Positions 1 through 7,047 of a stretch of 34,131 bases of DNA are shown one piece after another. Under the pieces are notes generated by a model. That model was not told where the DNA came from and made no database searches. It saw only the letters and a list, made by a program, of their open reading frames with translations. The position numbers were made by a program, and so were the translations under genes. Origin of the DNA: Hominimerdicola alba (GTDB lineage Bacteria > Bacillota > Clostridia > Oscillospirales > Ruminococcaceae); the NCBI RefSeq assembly GCF_900112155.1, contig NZ_FOKQ01000037.1:1-34131 (forward strand), read 5' to 3'. Numbering within the stretch: position 1 is the stretch's first letter; every line of letters starts with the position of its first letter.

Positions 1-67
1 GTGCGCTCTGAAACAGCTTATTTCACCAGTTAATATGTTTTTTTACTCTGATGTTCGGATATGGTTC

Positions 68-99
68 GAGGGTGCTGCGGTTGCAACAGCCTCTTTTTT
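68..99 (+). terminator. Possible rho-independent terminator
   Basis: GAGG (68-71) and CTG (75-77) can pair with CAGCCTC (87-93) around a 9-nt loop, with a 3-nt bulge on the 5' arm. A run of six T follows. It would end a plus-strand transcript entering from outside the window. The bulge makes this only moderately convincing. The rest of 1-255 shows no recognisable gene; a 25-codon hydrophobic frame (176-253, minus) is discussed as a finding. Confidence 0.4.
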
Positions 100-255
100 A
101 TATATTATCGAATGTGATCGTGTATCGATCGGGTTATCAACGCTCTGTGTATCAGCGCAGGTCTTTTTTGGTGGATCATTCTGGGTAATAACGATAAGAG
201 AATGAAGCAGGAATGATGATCATGAAAGCCATCGCATAAAGGGTAAATATCATGC

Positions 256-1872
256 TCACTGCGATATCTGTCCTTTCAGCTTTATAGCCGAAATATTGAA
301 GTAGTTATATACCGATTTATCAAGCATATTGCTGACGCGATTACGTATGTATTCTTCACCTGTGGTACGATTGTTATATAAATATTCTTTATGGGAATTG
401 TCATTCATGTATTTGTCTTCTATAAGCTGCTTGTACTGGTCTTCGGTGATGACTGCTGAAGCGTCAGATGAAAGGTCGCACATTTCTTTGATATCTGTGA
501 ATGTGAGCTGCTCGGAGCAGTATTCCATGTTGTATCTTGCAATGACTGCATCGGGACGTGAGAAGCACAGAAGTCCGAACATCAGGGTGAAAGTTACGGC
601 GGCTGAACGCATGAAAGGGAAGTTAGTTTTGAACTGCCTGATTATCACGTACACGAATATCATTGCAGTCAGCACCATGAACCATGTGGTGTAAACGCGA
701 AGCTGGGTAAGACCGTAATTCTGGATATAAAGCACCATCTTGCTTATTGCTGTTGCTGTTATGAGAAGAGTGAAAATCGATATCATCAAAGTGTAGAATT
801 TAAGTGCGCGGGGCTTTTCTTCACCTGCTTTTTTTGAGAAAAAGTTGATGGCGAATATTACGCCTGCATTTATAAGTTCTATGGCGAAAAGCTCAAAGAA
901 TCCGCGTCTTGCGTACTCTGCATAGCTGTAATCAGCAGGAAGTATGTTTGAAAAAGCAGAGAGGAAATAATTAGCCTGTGAAATGAAGAACAGCACATAA
1001 AGCAGGCAGATCGGTGTTACCGAAGTATACACGGCGGTGTTGGATACAAAGCGAAGCTTGCGGATAAAAGATGTGCAGTTTTCTTCATTTAGTGCATTTA
1101 TCTTCTCGGGGTGAGTGTGTGAGTACAACACACCGAATAAATATGTTGCTATGGGTGTGGCAAGAACGATCTTCCAGATAACCTCGAAAAAGTTATATAC
1201 AGCTACTGTGCCTGTAAGTCTCAGGAGAATGGATTCAACACCCGCGTCAGCAGACATCAGCAGTCCTCCGACGATCAAAGTAAGCGGGACAGCAAGAATA
1301 AGTCCGCCAATGATGGCTTTGATCTTAGCGCCCGAGTCTTTCACGTTGATCGAACTTTTGACAGCTGAGAACTCTTTTCCCGAATGGCATATAGGGTTCT
1401 CTATAGAGCTTTTAAGAAGTTCGAATGCCGAGAATCTGCCGAAGAGGCCTTTCCCTGAACATACGCCGTACACCAGATACGTACCTGCGAGCAGCAGAAA
1501 TACCATATCAAGAGTCTTGATGAAGCTGTTGGCTGTCAGCGAGAAAACTGTGGAAAAAGCTATCATCACTGCGGTCCAAAGTTTGTGGGAGATCATGAAT
1601 TTGTGTCCCGTTTTTTTCAGATAGCCGATGATAACGGCGATTAAAAGCAGGGAGATACCTGTTGTGAAAAATCCCGATGTGTTCCATATGGCGAACTGCA
1701 CAACGCCGTATGCGATGGCAAATACTGTTAAAGCAAGGGTCTTCTCGCCTTTTGTGAATTCAATCTGCTCTTTTTGTACAATCGAGGGATATTGTCCCAA
1801 AGTCATTGGAATTGTCTTTACATCGGACTGAGGGGCGTTGTCCTGCCCGTTTATTGGGTTATTGATGTCCAT
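256..1872 (-). CDS. DUF4173-type multi-pass membrane protein
   Basis: A 538-residue integral membrane protein. A hydrophilic N-terminus of about 40 residues is followed by roughly ten to twelve hydrophobic segments between residues 45 and 440. A short soluble C-terminal tail (about 440-538) is rich in Tyr, Asn and charged residues. The architecture and the loop with the NxxSFIKTLD-like segment fit the DUF4173 (formerly DUF4153-like) family of Firmicutes, whose function is unknown. The start at 1872 has a GGAGG box 8 nt upstream. It is the last gene of a minus-strand set: a DUF2975 membrane gene, a small Xre regulator, then this gene after a 108-nt gap. DUF2975 and Xre pairs commonly sit beside such membrane genes, so a shared envelope or stress role is inferred, not shown. 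The family call rests on pattern recognition. Confidence 0.75.
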   Translation of the reverse strand: MDINNPINGQDNAPQSDVKTIPMTLGQYPSIVQKEQIEFTKGEKTLALTVFAIAYGVVQFAIWNTSGFFTTGISLLLIAVIIGYLKKTGHKFMISHKLWTAVMIAFSTVFSLTANSFIKTLDMVFLLLAGTYLVYGVCSGKGLFGRFSAFELLKSSIENPICHSGKEFSAVKSSINVKDSGAKIKAIIGGLILAVPLTLIVGGLLMSADAGVESILLRLTGTVAVYNFFEVIWKIVLATPIATYLFGVLYSHTHPEKINALNEENCTSFIRKLRFVSNTAVYTSVTPICLLYVLFFISQANYFLSAFSNILPADYSYAEYARRGFFELFAIELINAGVIFAINFFSKKAGEEKPRALKFYTLMISIFTLLITATAISKMVLYIQNYGLTQLRVYTTWFMVLTAMIFVYVIIRQFKTNFPFMRSAAVTFTLMFGLLCFSRPDAVIARYNMEYCSEQLTFTDIKEMCDLSSDASAVITEDQYKQLIEDKYMNDNSHKEYLYNNRTTGEEYIRNRVSNMLDKSVYNYFNISAIKLKGQISQ

Positions 1873-1980
1873 TTCTGTTCCTCCAGATCTCGTTGATGCC
1901 GAAGCGGCTTGTATTTTTACGTATATCTATATATGTCCGTTTGTTGTTCTTCTTTCTTTTGTGTCCTGTAAACTGTACTT

Positions 1981-2184
1981 TTATTTCCTAAATTCCAGGA
2001 TATCTCCCGGCTGGCATTCCAGCACCTCACATATCTTATCGAGGGTGGAAAAACGTACAGCTTTTGCTTTTCCTGTCTTGAGGATAGACAGATTCGCCGC
2101 GGTAATACCGACTTTTTCAGCAAGTTCGTTAGATGATATTTTACGCTTTGCCATCATCACATCGAGGTTAACGATTATAGCCAT
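1981..2184 (-). CDS. Small Xre/Cro-C1 type HTH regulator (YozG-like)
   Basis: This 67-residue protein is almost entirely one helix-turn-helix domain. Helix 2-turn-helix 3 lies around SSNELAEKVGITAANLSIL (residues 17-36). It ends in the ECQPGDILEF motif typical of the HTH_26/YozG subgroup of Xre proteins. Such proteins are usually encoded directly after a DUF2975 membrane protein, as here (12-nt gap), and probably regulate that operon. A GAGGCGGG box precedes the ATG by a short spacer. An alternative overlapping frame on the same strand (1917-2123) lacks any family resemblance and was ignored. DNA target unknown; autoregulation through the promoter at 2726-2754 is inference. Confidence 0.85.
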   Translation of the reverse strand: MAIIVNLDVMMAKRKISSNELAEKVGITAANLSILKTGKAKAVRFSTLDKICEVLECQPGDILEFRK

Positions 2185-2196
2185 GATCCCGCCTCC

Positions 2197-2673
2197 TCAT
2201 ATCGTGAAGTCGATTTCCGATTTCAGTTCAACTGCTTTTTCCAGTACGTTCTTCACGACGCGTAGCACAAGTCCAAGGAACATTGCGAAAAAAGCAGCGA
2301 AGAGAAATTCGAATCTCCACAGGCTGAATAATACCAACGTTAGTCCTGCAAAAATACAGCACCAGGATATTATCCTGAGGCAGAGGACATTCTGCGGAAT
2401 AAAAACTTCGTCCTTTGAGATGTTTGTAAGAAGTTTATGAAGTGCGGCTACTGCGATAAGTGCGAAAACGTCGCATATGCATATCATCGCAGTGACTGCG
2501 GCGGCAAGGTTGGTTTTGATCACGCCGTCCCCGACGGATATCACGCTGAACCATTCAGCGATTATGTGCGATGTGAACATCAGCACGACCAGCAGGAAAA
2601 ACATTCCCACCACAAGAAGCCTCGAAAGTTTCAGCGATTTCATTTCTGACCAGCCTGTTAATTCATTTACCAT
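2197..2673 (-). CDS. DUF2975 membrane protein
   Basis: I place the start at 2673, giving 158 residues. There GGAGG sits 8 nt upstream of the ATG, and a consensus promoter (2726-2754) lies inside the longer open frame that runs back to 2817, so the longer form cannot be the main product. Four hydrophobic segments are visible at about residues 14-36, 47-75, 93-115 and 118-140. The sequence between segments 2 and 3 (LTNISKDEVFIPQNVLCLRIISW) is the hallmark of DUF2975. Family members occur next to a YozG-like regulator, as here, and have no established biochemical role. It is first gene of the operon that continues with the Xre regulator and the DUF4173 protein. Confidence 0.85.
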   Translation of the reverse strand: MVNELTGWSEMKSLKLSRLLVVGMFFLLVVLMFTSHIIAEWFSVISVGDGVIKTNLAAAVTAMICICDVFALIAVAALHKLLTNISKDEVFIPQNVLCLRIISWCCIFAGLTLVLFSLWRFEFLFAAFFAMFLGLVLRVVKNVLEKAVELKSEIDFTI

Positions 2674-2725
2674 GGTAATGACCTCCAAATCTTTTTCTGC
2701 CCGGGCGTCCCCTGAGCTTGATTGT

Positions 2726-2754
2726 ATTATAACACATCTGAATGCGTTTGTCAA
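2726..2754 (-). promoter_or_regulatory. Sigma-A promoter of the DUF2975-Xre-DUF4173 operon
   Basis: Read on the minus strand: -35 TTGACA (2754-2749), exactly 17 nt, -10 TATAAT (2731-2726), with TGTG one base before the -10. Transcription would start near 2719, giving a leader of about 45 nt to the ATG at 2673. Both hexamers are perfect consensus. Confidence 0.85.
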
Positions 2755-2852
2755 TACTTTTTTATCGAAAAACAATAATAAATTTTTGGGGCACGAAAAA
2801 TCAATATCGTTTTGCACATTGATATAGTGCTCTTCGTACGGATAAATGATAC

Positions 2853-2881
2853 TTTACAATCTATATGAAATGTGCTATAAT
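2853..2881 (+). promoter_or_regulatory. Sigma-A promoter of kptA
   Basis: -35 TTTACA (2853-2858), 17-nt spacer ending in TGTGC, -10 TATAAT (2876-2881). The start codon follows about 42 nt after the predicted transcription start. It is divergent from the DUF2975 promoter. Confidence 0.8.
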
Positions 2882-2929
2882 ACTCAGAAATACAGATATT
2901 TCAGCTGAAAACGAAAGGAGAGGACCGAT

Positions 2930-3490
2930 ATGTCGGCAATAAAAAATGATGGTGTATCTCTTGGCAGGTTCATCAGTCTGGTGCTAAGGCACGACCCATC
3001 TGCTGCTGGGTTAGAACTTGACAGCGATGGCTGGGCGGATGTTGGCGAACTGATACGCGGCGTCTGCAATACGGGCAGAAAGCTGGATATGGAGACCCTT
3101 GAGCGTATTGTCCGCGAAAACAACAAGAAGCGGTATTCCTTTAATGAGGATAAAACAAAGATAAGGGCAAATCAGGGGCACAGTATCGATGTCCACATCG
3201 ACATGAAAATAGCGCCGCCGCCGGATGTGCTTTATCACGGGACTTCCGTGGCTTTTCTTGACAGCATAAAGGAAAAAGGCATTCTTAAAATGTCAAGACA
3301 GTTTGTGCATCTGTCAAAGGATATTGATACTGCTGTGAAAGTGGGTAAACGCCACGGAAAGCCTGTTATCCTTGTTATCGATACAGCAAAAATGTCCGCA
3401 GACGGCTTTGCTTTTCGCATATCGGAAAACGGTGTATGGCAGAGTGAGGATATCCCGTGGAAGTATGTCACTGATATAAAATATCCATAA
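2930..3490 (+). CDS. kptA: RNA 2'-phosphotransferase, KptA/Tpt1 family
   Basis: This is a 186-residue homologue of Tpt1/KptA, which moves an internal 2'-phosphate from RNA to NAD+ to give ADP-ribose 1'',2''-cyclic phosphate. The length is normal. Visible motifs are SLVLRH (residues 16-21), GWADV (34-38), IRANQGHS (78-85), LYHGT (101-105), HLS (127-129) and the late GVWQ segment. The Arg-His-Arg catalytic set of the family appears intact. An AGGAG box lies 9 nt upstream of the ATG, and the gene has its own consensus promoter and terminator, so it is a single-gene unit. Bacteria do not splice tRNA in the way that makes the 2'-phosphate in yeast, so its substrate here is unknown. Confidence 0.93.
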   Translation: MSAIKNDGVSLGRFISLVLRHDPSAAGLELDSDGWADVGELIRGVCNTGRKLDMETLERIVRENNKKRYSFNEDKTKIRANQGHSIDVHIDMKIAPPPDVLYHGTSVAFLDSIKEKGILKMSRQFVHLSKDIDTAVKVGKRHGKPVILVIDTAKMSADGFAFRISENGVWQSEDIPWKYVTDIKYP

Positions 3491-3499
3491 CAACTAAAA

Positions 3500-3540
3500 T
3501 ACCGCACCCCTCATCACGAGAAGTGCGGTACTTATTTTTG
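3500..3540. terminator. Bidirectional terminator between kptA and trmB
   Basis: TACCGCAC (3500-3507) pairs perfectly with GTGCGGTA (3523-3530). A T-rich stretch follows on the plus strand, and an A-rich stretch precedes it, giving ATTTTAG on the minus strand. It serves the convergent genes kptA and trmB. Confidence 0.85.
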
Positions 3541-3545
3541 CAAAT

Positions 3546-4217
3546 TTATTTTCTTAAATATGCTTCAAGTCTGTATATCGGCATACCCATATCCGAGAAG
3601 CGTTTTTCGTACTCGGTAACGATATTGCCCTCAAATCCGCTGTTGTGCAGGTCGAGAGAAATGTTTTTCAGACCATAGCCGTTTTCAGAGAACTGTTCGA
3701 TGGAGAACTCGAAAAAGTGCATATTATCGGTCTTCTGGTGTATCTCCCCACCCTCTGCGAGCAGACGCTTGTATATCTCAAGGAACTCTCCGTGAGTAAG
3801 CCTATGGTTTGCGTAGGTGTTTTTGGGGTAGGGGCAACTGAAATTAAGGTATATGCGCTTTATCAGCCCTGCGGGGATAAAGCAGTCGAGGTATCTCGCG
3901 TTGCCCCTCATGAAGCGGACATTTTCAATACCCTGAGCCATCACAGCCTCGGCGGCATCGACGATTACGTTAGAGCTGACTTCCACCGCAAGATGGTTCA
4001 CATTTGGCTGACGCTTTGCCAGTTCGCATATGAACTGACCTTTTCCGCAGCCTATCTCAAGTTCAACGGGATTATCGTTTCCGAAGATAGAAGCGATATC
4101 CAGCAGGTCGCGGTCGTCTTTTACGGAAAAATCGAGCACATCTCTGTCAAGATAGAGTATCTTGTCGCCGCAGGCAGCAAGTCTTTCTTCGAGGTTGCTT
4201 TTTCTTCTCATTCTCAT
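3546..4217 (-). CDS. trmB: tRNA (guanine-N7-)-methyltransferase
   Basis: A 223-residue SAM-dependent methyltransferase that makes m7G46 in the tRNA variable loop. The SAM motif VELEIGCGKGQF lies at residues 51-62, the second acidic motif LAVEVSSNV at 76-84, and the RLTHGEF segment at 139-145. The usual NFPDPWPK signature reads NFSCPYPK (125-132): Asp is replaced by Cys and Trp by Tyr. The C-terminal EKRF and PIYRLEA segments are typical. An AAGGAG box precedes the first ATG by 11 nt; a second ATG two codons later is less well placed. It is last gene of the minus-strand set galK - hypothetical - trmB, starting 44 nt after the hypothetical gene. Confidence 0.93.
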   Translation of the reverse strand: MRMRRKSNLEERLAACGDKILYLDRDVLDFSVKDDRDLLDIASIFGNDNPVELEIGCGKGQFICELAKRQPNVNHLAVEVSSNVIVDAAEAVMAQGIENVRFMRGNARYLDCFIPAGLIKRIYLNFSCPYPKNTYANHRLTHGEFLEIYKRLLAEGGEIHQKTDNMHFFEFSIEQFSENGYGLKNISLDLHNSGFEGNIVTEYEKRFSDMGMPIYRLEAYLRK

Positions 4218-4261
4218 ATATAATACTTCTCCTTACTGTACAATAAAATGTACTTGGTTTT

Positions 4262-4855
4262 CTATCTTCTTTTTTTGAAAACAGAAGTCCTTCTGCCTTT
4301 TTTCATCTTGTGCAGGAAATAATCCTGGTCGGAAGTTACTCGTTTCCATTCGGTTGCAGAACCTGTCAGCGGGTCGCCGAAGGGATATACAGACAGCATT
4401 ATCTCAGGCAGACCTTCGCCCTCATAAAGGGGAGTTACACGGAAAGTCAGCTGGGTAGAGAGAACATTCAGTAACTCTTCCTTTGTGGAAGCCACGCTTG
4501 GGTCATATTCGGGCAGCTTGACATCGGTGAATTTTGCCTGATATATCATTTTGCCGTCAGCCTTTTTCACCAGTGGAAAATCATACCTTTCGGGAACTGC
4601 TTTTCCGTTCACGGTCTTCACGAAAGTGAAATCCGTAAAGCGAACGATGCCATCGTTAACTGCCTCGCCCGAAATAGTCACGCATATGCCTGCATCTGAA
4701 GCGGCACCGATATTCTGCATACTGAAAGAGAAAGGCAGTTCGTTTATCATTATTTCGCCGCAGCCCACCATTTTAAGGCAGGGTTTACCCGATGCCACAT
4801 GGTCGCCGAATATCTCTTTTATCTCATTTATTGCTTTTTTATTGCTTTTACTCAT
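4262..4855 (-). CDS. Hypothetical protein translationally coupled to galK
   Basis: A 197-residue soluble protein that I do not recognise. Its ATG overlaps the TGA of galK in an ATGA arrangement, so translation is probably coupled. There is no signal peptide or membrane segment. The N-terminal 25 residues are Lys-rich, the middle (about 45-170) looks beta-rich with alternating hydrophobic residues, and the last 15 residues are strongly basic (KKGRRTSVFKKRR), suggesting nucleic acid or ribosome contact. It lies between a sugar kinase and a tRNA methyltransferase, which does not settle a role. The reading frame and coupling are solid; function is unknown. Confidence 0.8.
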   Translation of the reverse strand: MSKSNKKAINEIKEIFGDHVASGKPCLKMVGCGEIMINELPFSFSMQNIGAASDAGICVTISGEAVNDGIVRFTDFTFVKTVNGKAVPERYDFPLVKKADGKMIYQAKFTDVKLPEYDPSVASTKEELLNVLSTQLTFRVTPLYEGEGLPEIMLSVYPFGDPLTGSATEWKRVTSDQDYFLHKMKKGRRTSVFKKRR

Positions 4856-6096
4856 ACTTCAAACAGCACCCTTGTTCCGCCGCAATCACGAATAGTCAGC
4901 ATATGGCAGGCGCCATCGCCGAATACTCTGTCCATCTCGGCTTTGAATTCTTCAAGCTTGTTATTTGGCACGAATGCCTGTATAGTTCCTGCGAAACCGC
5001 CGCCGTGAACTCTGCAGGCACCTTCGCCGCCAAGTATCTTTTTTGCGAGATACAGCGCCATAGTCAGCCCCTGCTCGCGGACGTTCACAGCCGCAAATAT
5101 GTTTTGCAGATATGCCAGAGATGAATCTCCGCTATCGTTTACCAGCCTGAGAAATTCGCTGAATCTGCCTTTTTCAAGGGCTTCTTCCTGCTTGGCGACT
5201 CTCTCGTTCTCGTCGAAGAAATGCAGTGCCCTAAGCACAGCTCTGTCGCCGTATTTTTCTCTCAGCGTGATGATATTCTCCATCACATCGTCCCTTGTTA
5301 TGTCGCGAAGCACCGTTTTGCCGAAATGCTCAGCGATGCTTTTCATCTCAGGGGGAATAGCCGCATATTCTGGAGTAAGGTCAGCGTGACTGCCCTTTGT
5401 ATCAACAATACAGAGCTTGTGGCCGCTTTCAGAAAAATCGTAGTTCACGCACTGTACCAGCGGAGCGTCCTTGTCCTTGAAATCAATTGTTATAAGACCG
5501 CCCACGGAGGAAGCCATCTGATCCATCAGCCCCGAGGGCTTGCCGAAGTGAACATTCTCGGCATACTGAGCGATCTTTGCTATCTCAACATCGTTGATTT
5601 TTCCCTCGTTGTAAAGACCGTTGAGTATCGTTCCGATGATGACCTCATAAGCCGCCGAGGATGAAAGTCCCGAACCCTGAAGAACATCAGATGTCATGTA
5701 TGCTTTGAAACCGCCAAGGTTATGACCATTCTTCTTAAAGCCGTCCACCACGCCGCGTATCAGTGCGGAGGAAGTGTTCTTTTCGTTGTCGCGGGGCTCA
5801 GTGTCGAAGATATCGACAACATCGGTAGGGAAGCCCTCAGATTTTACGGTGATATAGCCGTCATCAGTAGGTATCACCGCCGCGATGATATCAAGTGAAA
5901 CTCCTGCGGCAAGAACACATCCCAGGTTGTGGTCGGTGTGATTTCCACCGACTTCAGTTCTGCCAGGGGCGCTGAAAAAGAACTTCGGTTTTACGCCAAA
6001 ATACTTTTTGAATTCAACAGCAGCGCTTCCGTAGCGGTGAAGCTGTTTTTCCATATTTTCTCTGGTGTATATCTTGCCCATTGAAAGAGTTTTCAT
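4852..6096 (-). CDS. galK: Galactokinase, GHMP family
   Basis: This 414-residue GHMP kinase phosphorylates galactose at C1 with ATP, the entry to the Leloir pathway. Visible motifs: APGRTEVGGNHTDHN (residues 43-57), the galactokinase signature in a variant form (usual GRVNLIGEHTDY); the ATP-binding GSGLSSSAA near residue 145; GLMDQMAS near 190; and the C-terminal GGGFAGTIQA. The start at 6096 has GGAGG 8 nt upstream. No galT or galE is adjacent, which is unusual; instead an unknown protein and trmB follow. Galactose from mannan, galactomannan or pectin side chains released by the nearby hydrolases is a plausible substrate. A related GHMP sugar kinase specificity cannot be excluded because of the signature variant. 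Confidence 0.9.
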   Translation of the reverse strand: MKTLSMGKIYTRENMEKQLHRYGSAAVEFKKYFGVKPKFFFSAPGRTEVGGNHTDHNLGCVLAAGVSLDIIAAVIPTDDGYITVKSEGFPTDVVDIFDTEPRDNEKNTSSALIRGVVDGFKKNGHNLGGFKAYMTSDVLQGSGLSSSAAYEVIIGTILNGLYNEGKINDVEIAKIAQYAENVHFGKPSGLMDQMASSVGGLITIDFKDKDAPLVQCVNYDFSESGHKLCIVDTKGSHADLTPEYAAIPPEMKSIAEHFGKTVLRDITRDDVMENIITLREKYGDRAVLRALHFFDENERVAKQEEALEKGRFSEFLRLVNDSGDSSLAYLQNIFAAVNVREQGLTMALYLAKKILGGEGACRVHGGGFAGTIQAFVPNNKLEEFKAEMDRVFGDGACHMLTIRDCGGTRVLFEV

Positions 6097-6162
6097 GCTG
6101 ATATCCTCCGTATTGCTCCATATCCGTTACCCTTTGCCGTCTTCTTGACGACTATCATTTTA

Positions 6163-6191
6163 ATTATACTATATCAAACCTGTTTTTGCAA
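6163..6191 (-). promoter_or_regulatory. Promoter of the galK operon
   Basis: On the minus strand: -35 TTGCAA (6191-6186), 17 nt, -10 TATAAT (6168-6163). The start codon of galK is about 60 nt downstream of the predicted start of transcription. It is divergent from the lipoprotein promoter, with only 18 bp between the two -35 boxes. Confidence 0.75.
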
Positions 6192-6209
6192 GTATTTTTC
6201 TTTAATTAT

Positions 6210-6238
6210 TTGACATTTTCCTGAGTTTATATTATAAT
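6210..6238 (+). promoter_or_regulatory. Promoter of the lipoprotein gene
   Basis: -35 TTGACA (6210-6215), 17 nt, -10 TATAAT (6233-6238). Transcription would begin near 6245, giving a leader of about 25 nt before the ATG at 6269. Confidence 0.85.
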
Positions 6239-6268
6239 AATAGTATTATAATCAGAAAGGTGATATTT

Positions 6269-6787
6269 ATGAAAATCCTTATATTATTAACCTCTGTATG
6301 CCTGCTTTTGTCAGGATGCAGTGCAAACTCCGGAGATACTGATTCTTCGCAAGTTATCGATCCCGATACTCCATGCCTTATTCGTGATTCCGACCACAGT
6401 GTTATATCCTCGGATGGAAAGATAAGCGAAAGCTTTGACATCTATTTTACTGATAAAAACACAGTGGCGATAGATGTTACTGTTACGAATAACACTGACA
6501 AGAGGTTACCAACTTTTGATTTTCAGCCTAAACTGTGGGCAGAAACTGATCTTACCCCTGAAGATTGGTCATTCGCCTGGGCTGATGTAGGTCACTGTAT
6601 GATTCTCGAAGCCGGAGAAAGTATGGTTATTCCTGTAAGTTTTACGATCCGTGAAGAAGAAGAAGGCTGGTCAACGGCCTATATCCATGTAAAGCTTATG
6701 GCGCAGAACGATTCCATGCCACAAGACTATGACCCGAATGAAATACAGTTTGATCTTACTGTCTCGGCTGACGATTTAGTGTTCTGA
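6269..6787 (+). CDS. Small lipoprotein with an Ig-like beta domain
   Basis: A 172-residue exported lipoprotein. Residues 1-17 form a lipoprotein signal peptide ending in the lipobox LLSGC, and the Cys would be lipidated and anchored to the outer face of the membrane. A short Ser/Asp/Thr linker follows. The rest (about 45-172) alternates hydrophobic and polar residues in a beta pattern (VAIDVTVTNNTD, ESMVIPVSF), resembling the bacterial Ig-like domain of many Firmicute lipoproteins. I place the start at 6269, where AGAAAGG stands about 8 nt upstream, rather than at the in-frame GTG at 6260. Ligand unknown. It is monocistronic, with its own promoter and terminator. Confidence 0.8.
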   Translation: MKILILLTSVCLLLSGCSANSGDTDSSQVIDPDTPCLIRDSDHSVISSDGKISESFDIYFTDKNTVAIDVTVTNNTDKRLPTFDFQPKLWAETDLTPEDWSFAWADVGHCMILEAGESMVIPVSFTIREEEEGWSTAYIHVKLMAQNDSMPQDYDPNEIQFDLTVSADDLVF

Positions 6788-6845
6788 TAAGGTCATATTA
6801 TGAGAATACAATTCAAAAATTACGGTTAGATAATTAAAACAGCTC

Positions 6846-6873
6846 AGCGGTGCATTATATGCGCCGCTTTTTT
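6846..6873 (+). terminator. Terminator after the lipoprotein gene
   Basis: AGCGGTGC (6846-6853) pairs with GCGCCGCT (6861-6868), one G-U pair, 7-nt loop, followed by a T run. Confidence 0.8.
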
Positions 6874-6901
6874 GTGCCTTGATGGGCATTATTTGACTAT
6901 T

Positions 6902-6923
6902 GGTATAAAAGTTATTTTATACC
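6902..6923. promoter_or_regulatory. Palindrome upstream of the iorA promoter (candidate operator)
   Basis: GGTATAAAA and TTTTATACC form a perfect 9-bp inverted repeat around GTTA. It ends 3 bp before the -35 box of iorA, a position that suits an activator or a redox or amino acid regulator. The regulator is not known. Confidence 0.45.
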
Positions 6924-6925
6924 TA

Positions 6926-6954
6926 TTGCAATTTCGGGCGAAATGTGGTATAAT
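6926..6954 (+). promoter_or_regulatory. Promoter of the iorA cluster
   Basis: -35 TTGCAA (6926-6931), 17 nt ending in TGTGG, -10 TATAAT (6949-6954). The leader to iorA is about 85 nt. Confidence 0.8.
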
Positions 6955-7047
6955 CGTTTTATGTATTTATAATGTATCACGTGTTTGTGAAAAACTACTA
7001 TCAATGAAGGCTGTTAAAAGCAGTCCTGCATGAAAGGAAAGATGGCT

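Noticed and set aside
2674-2817. N-terminal extension of the DUF2975 frame back to 2817
   Set aside because: A consensus promoter lies inside it (2726-2754), and GGAGG stands before the internal ATG at 2673.
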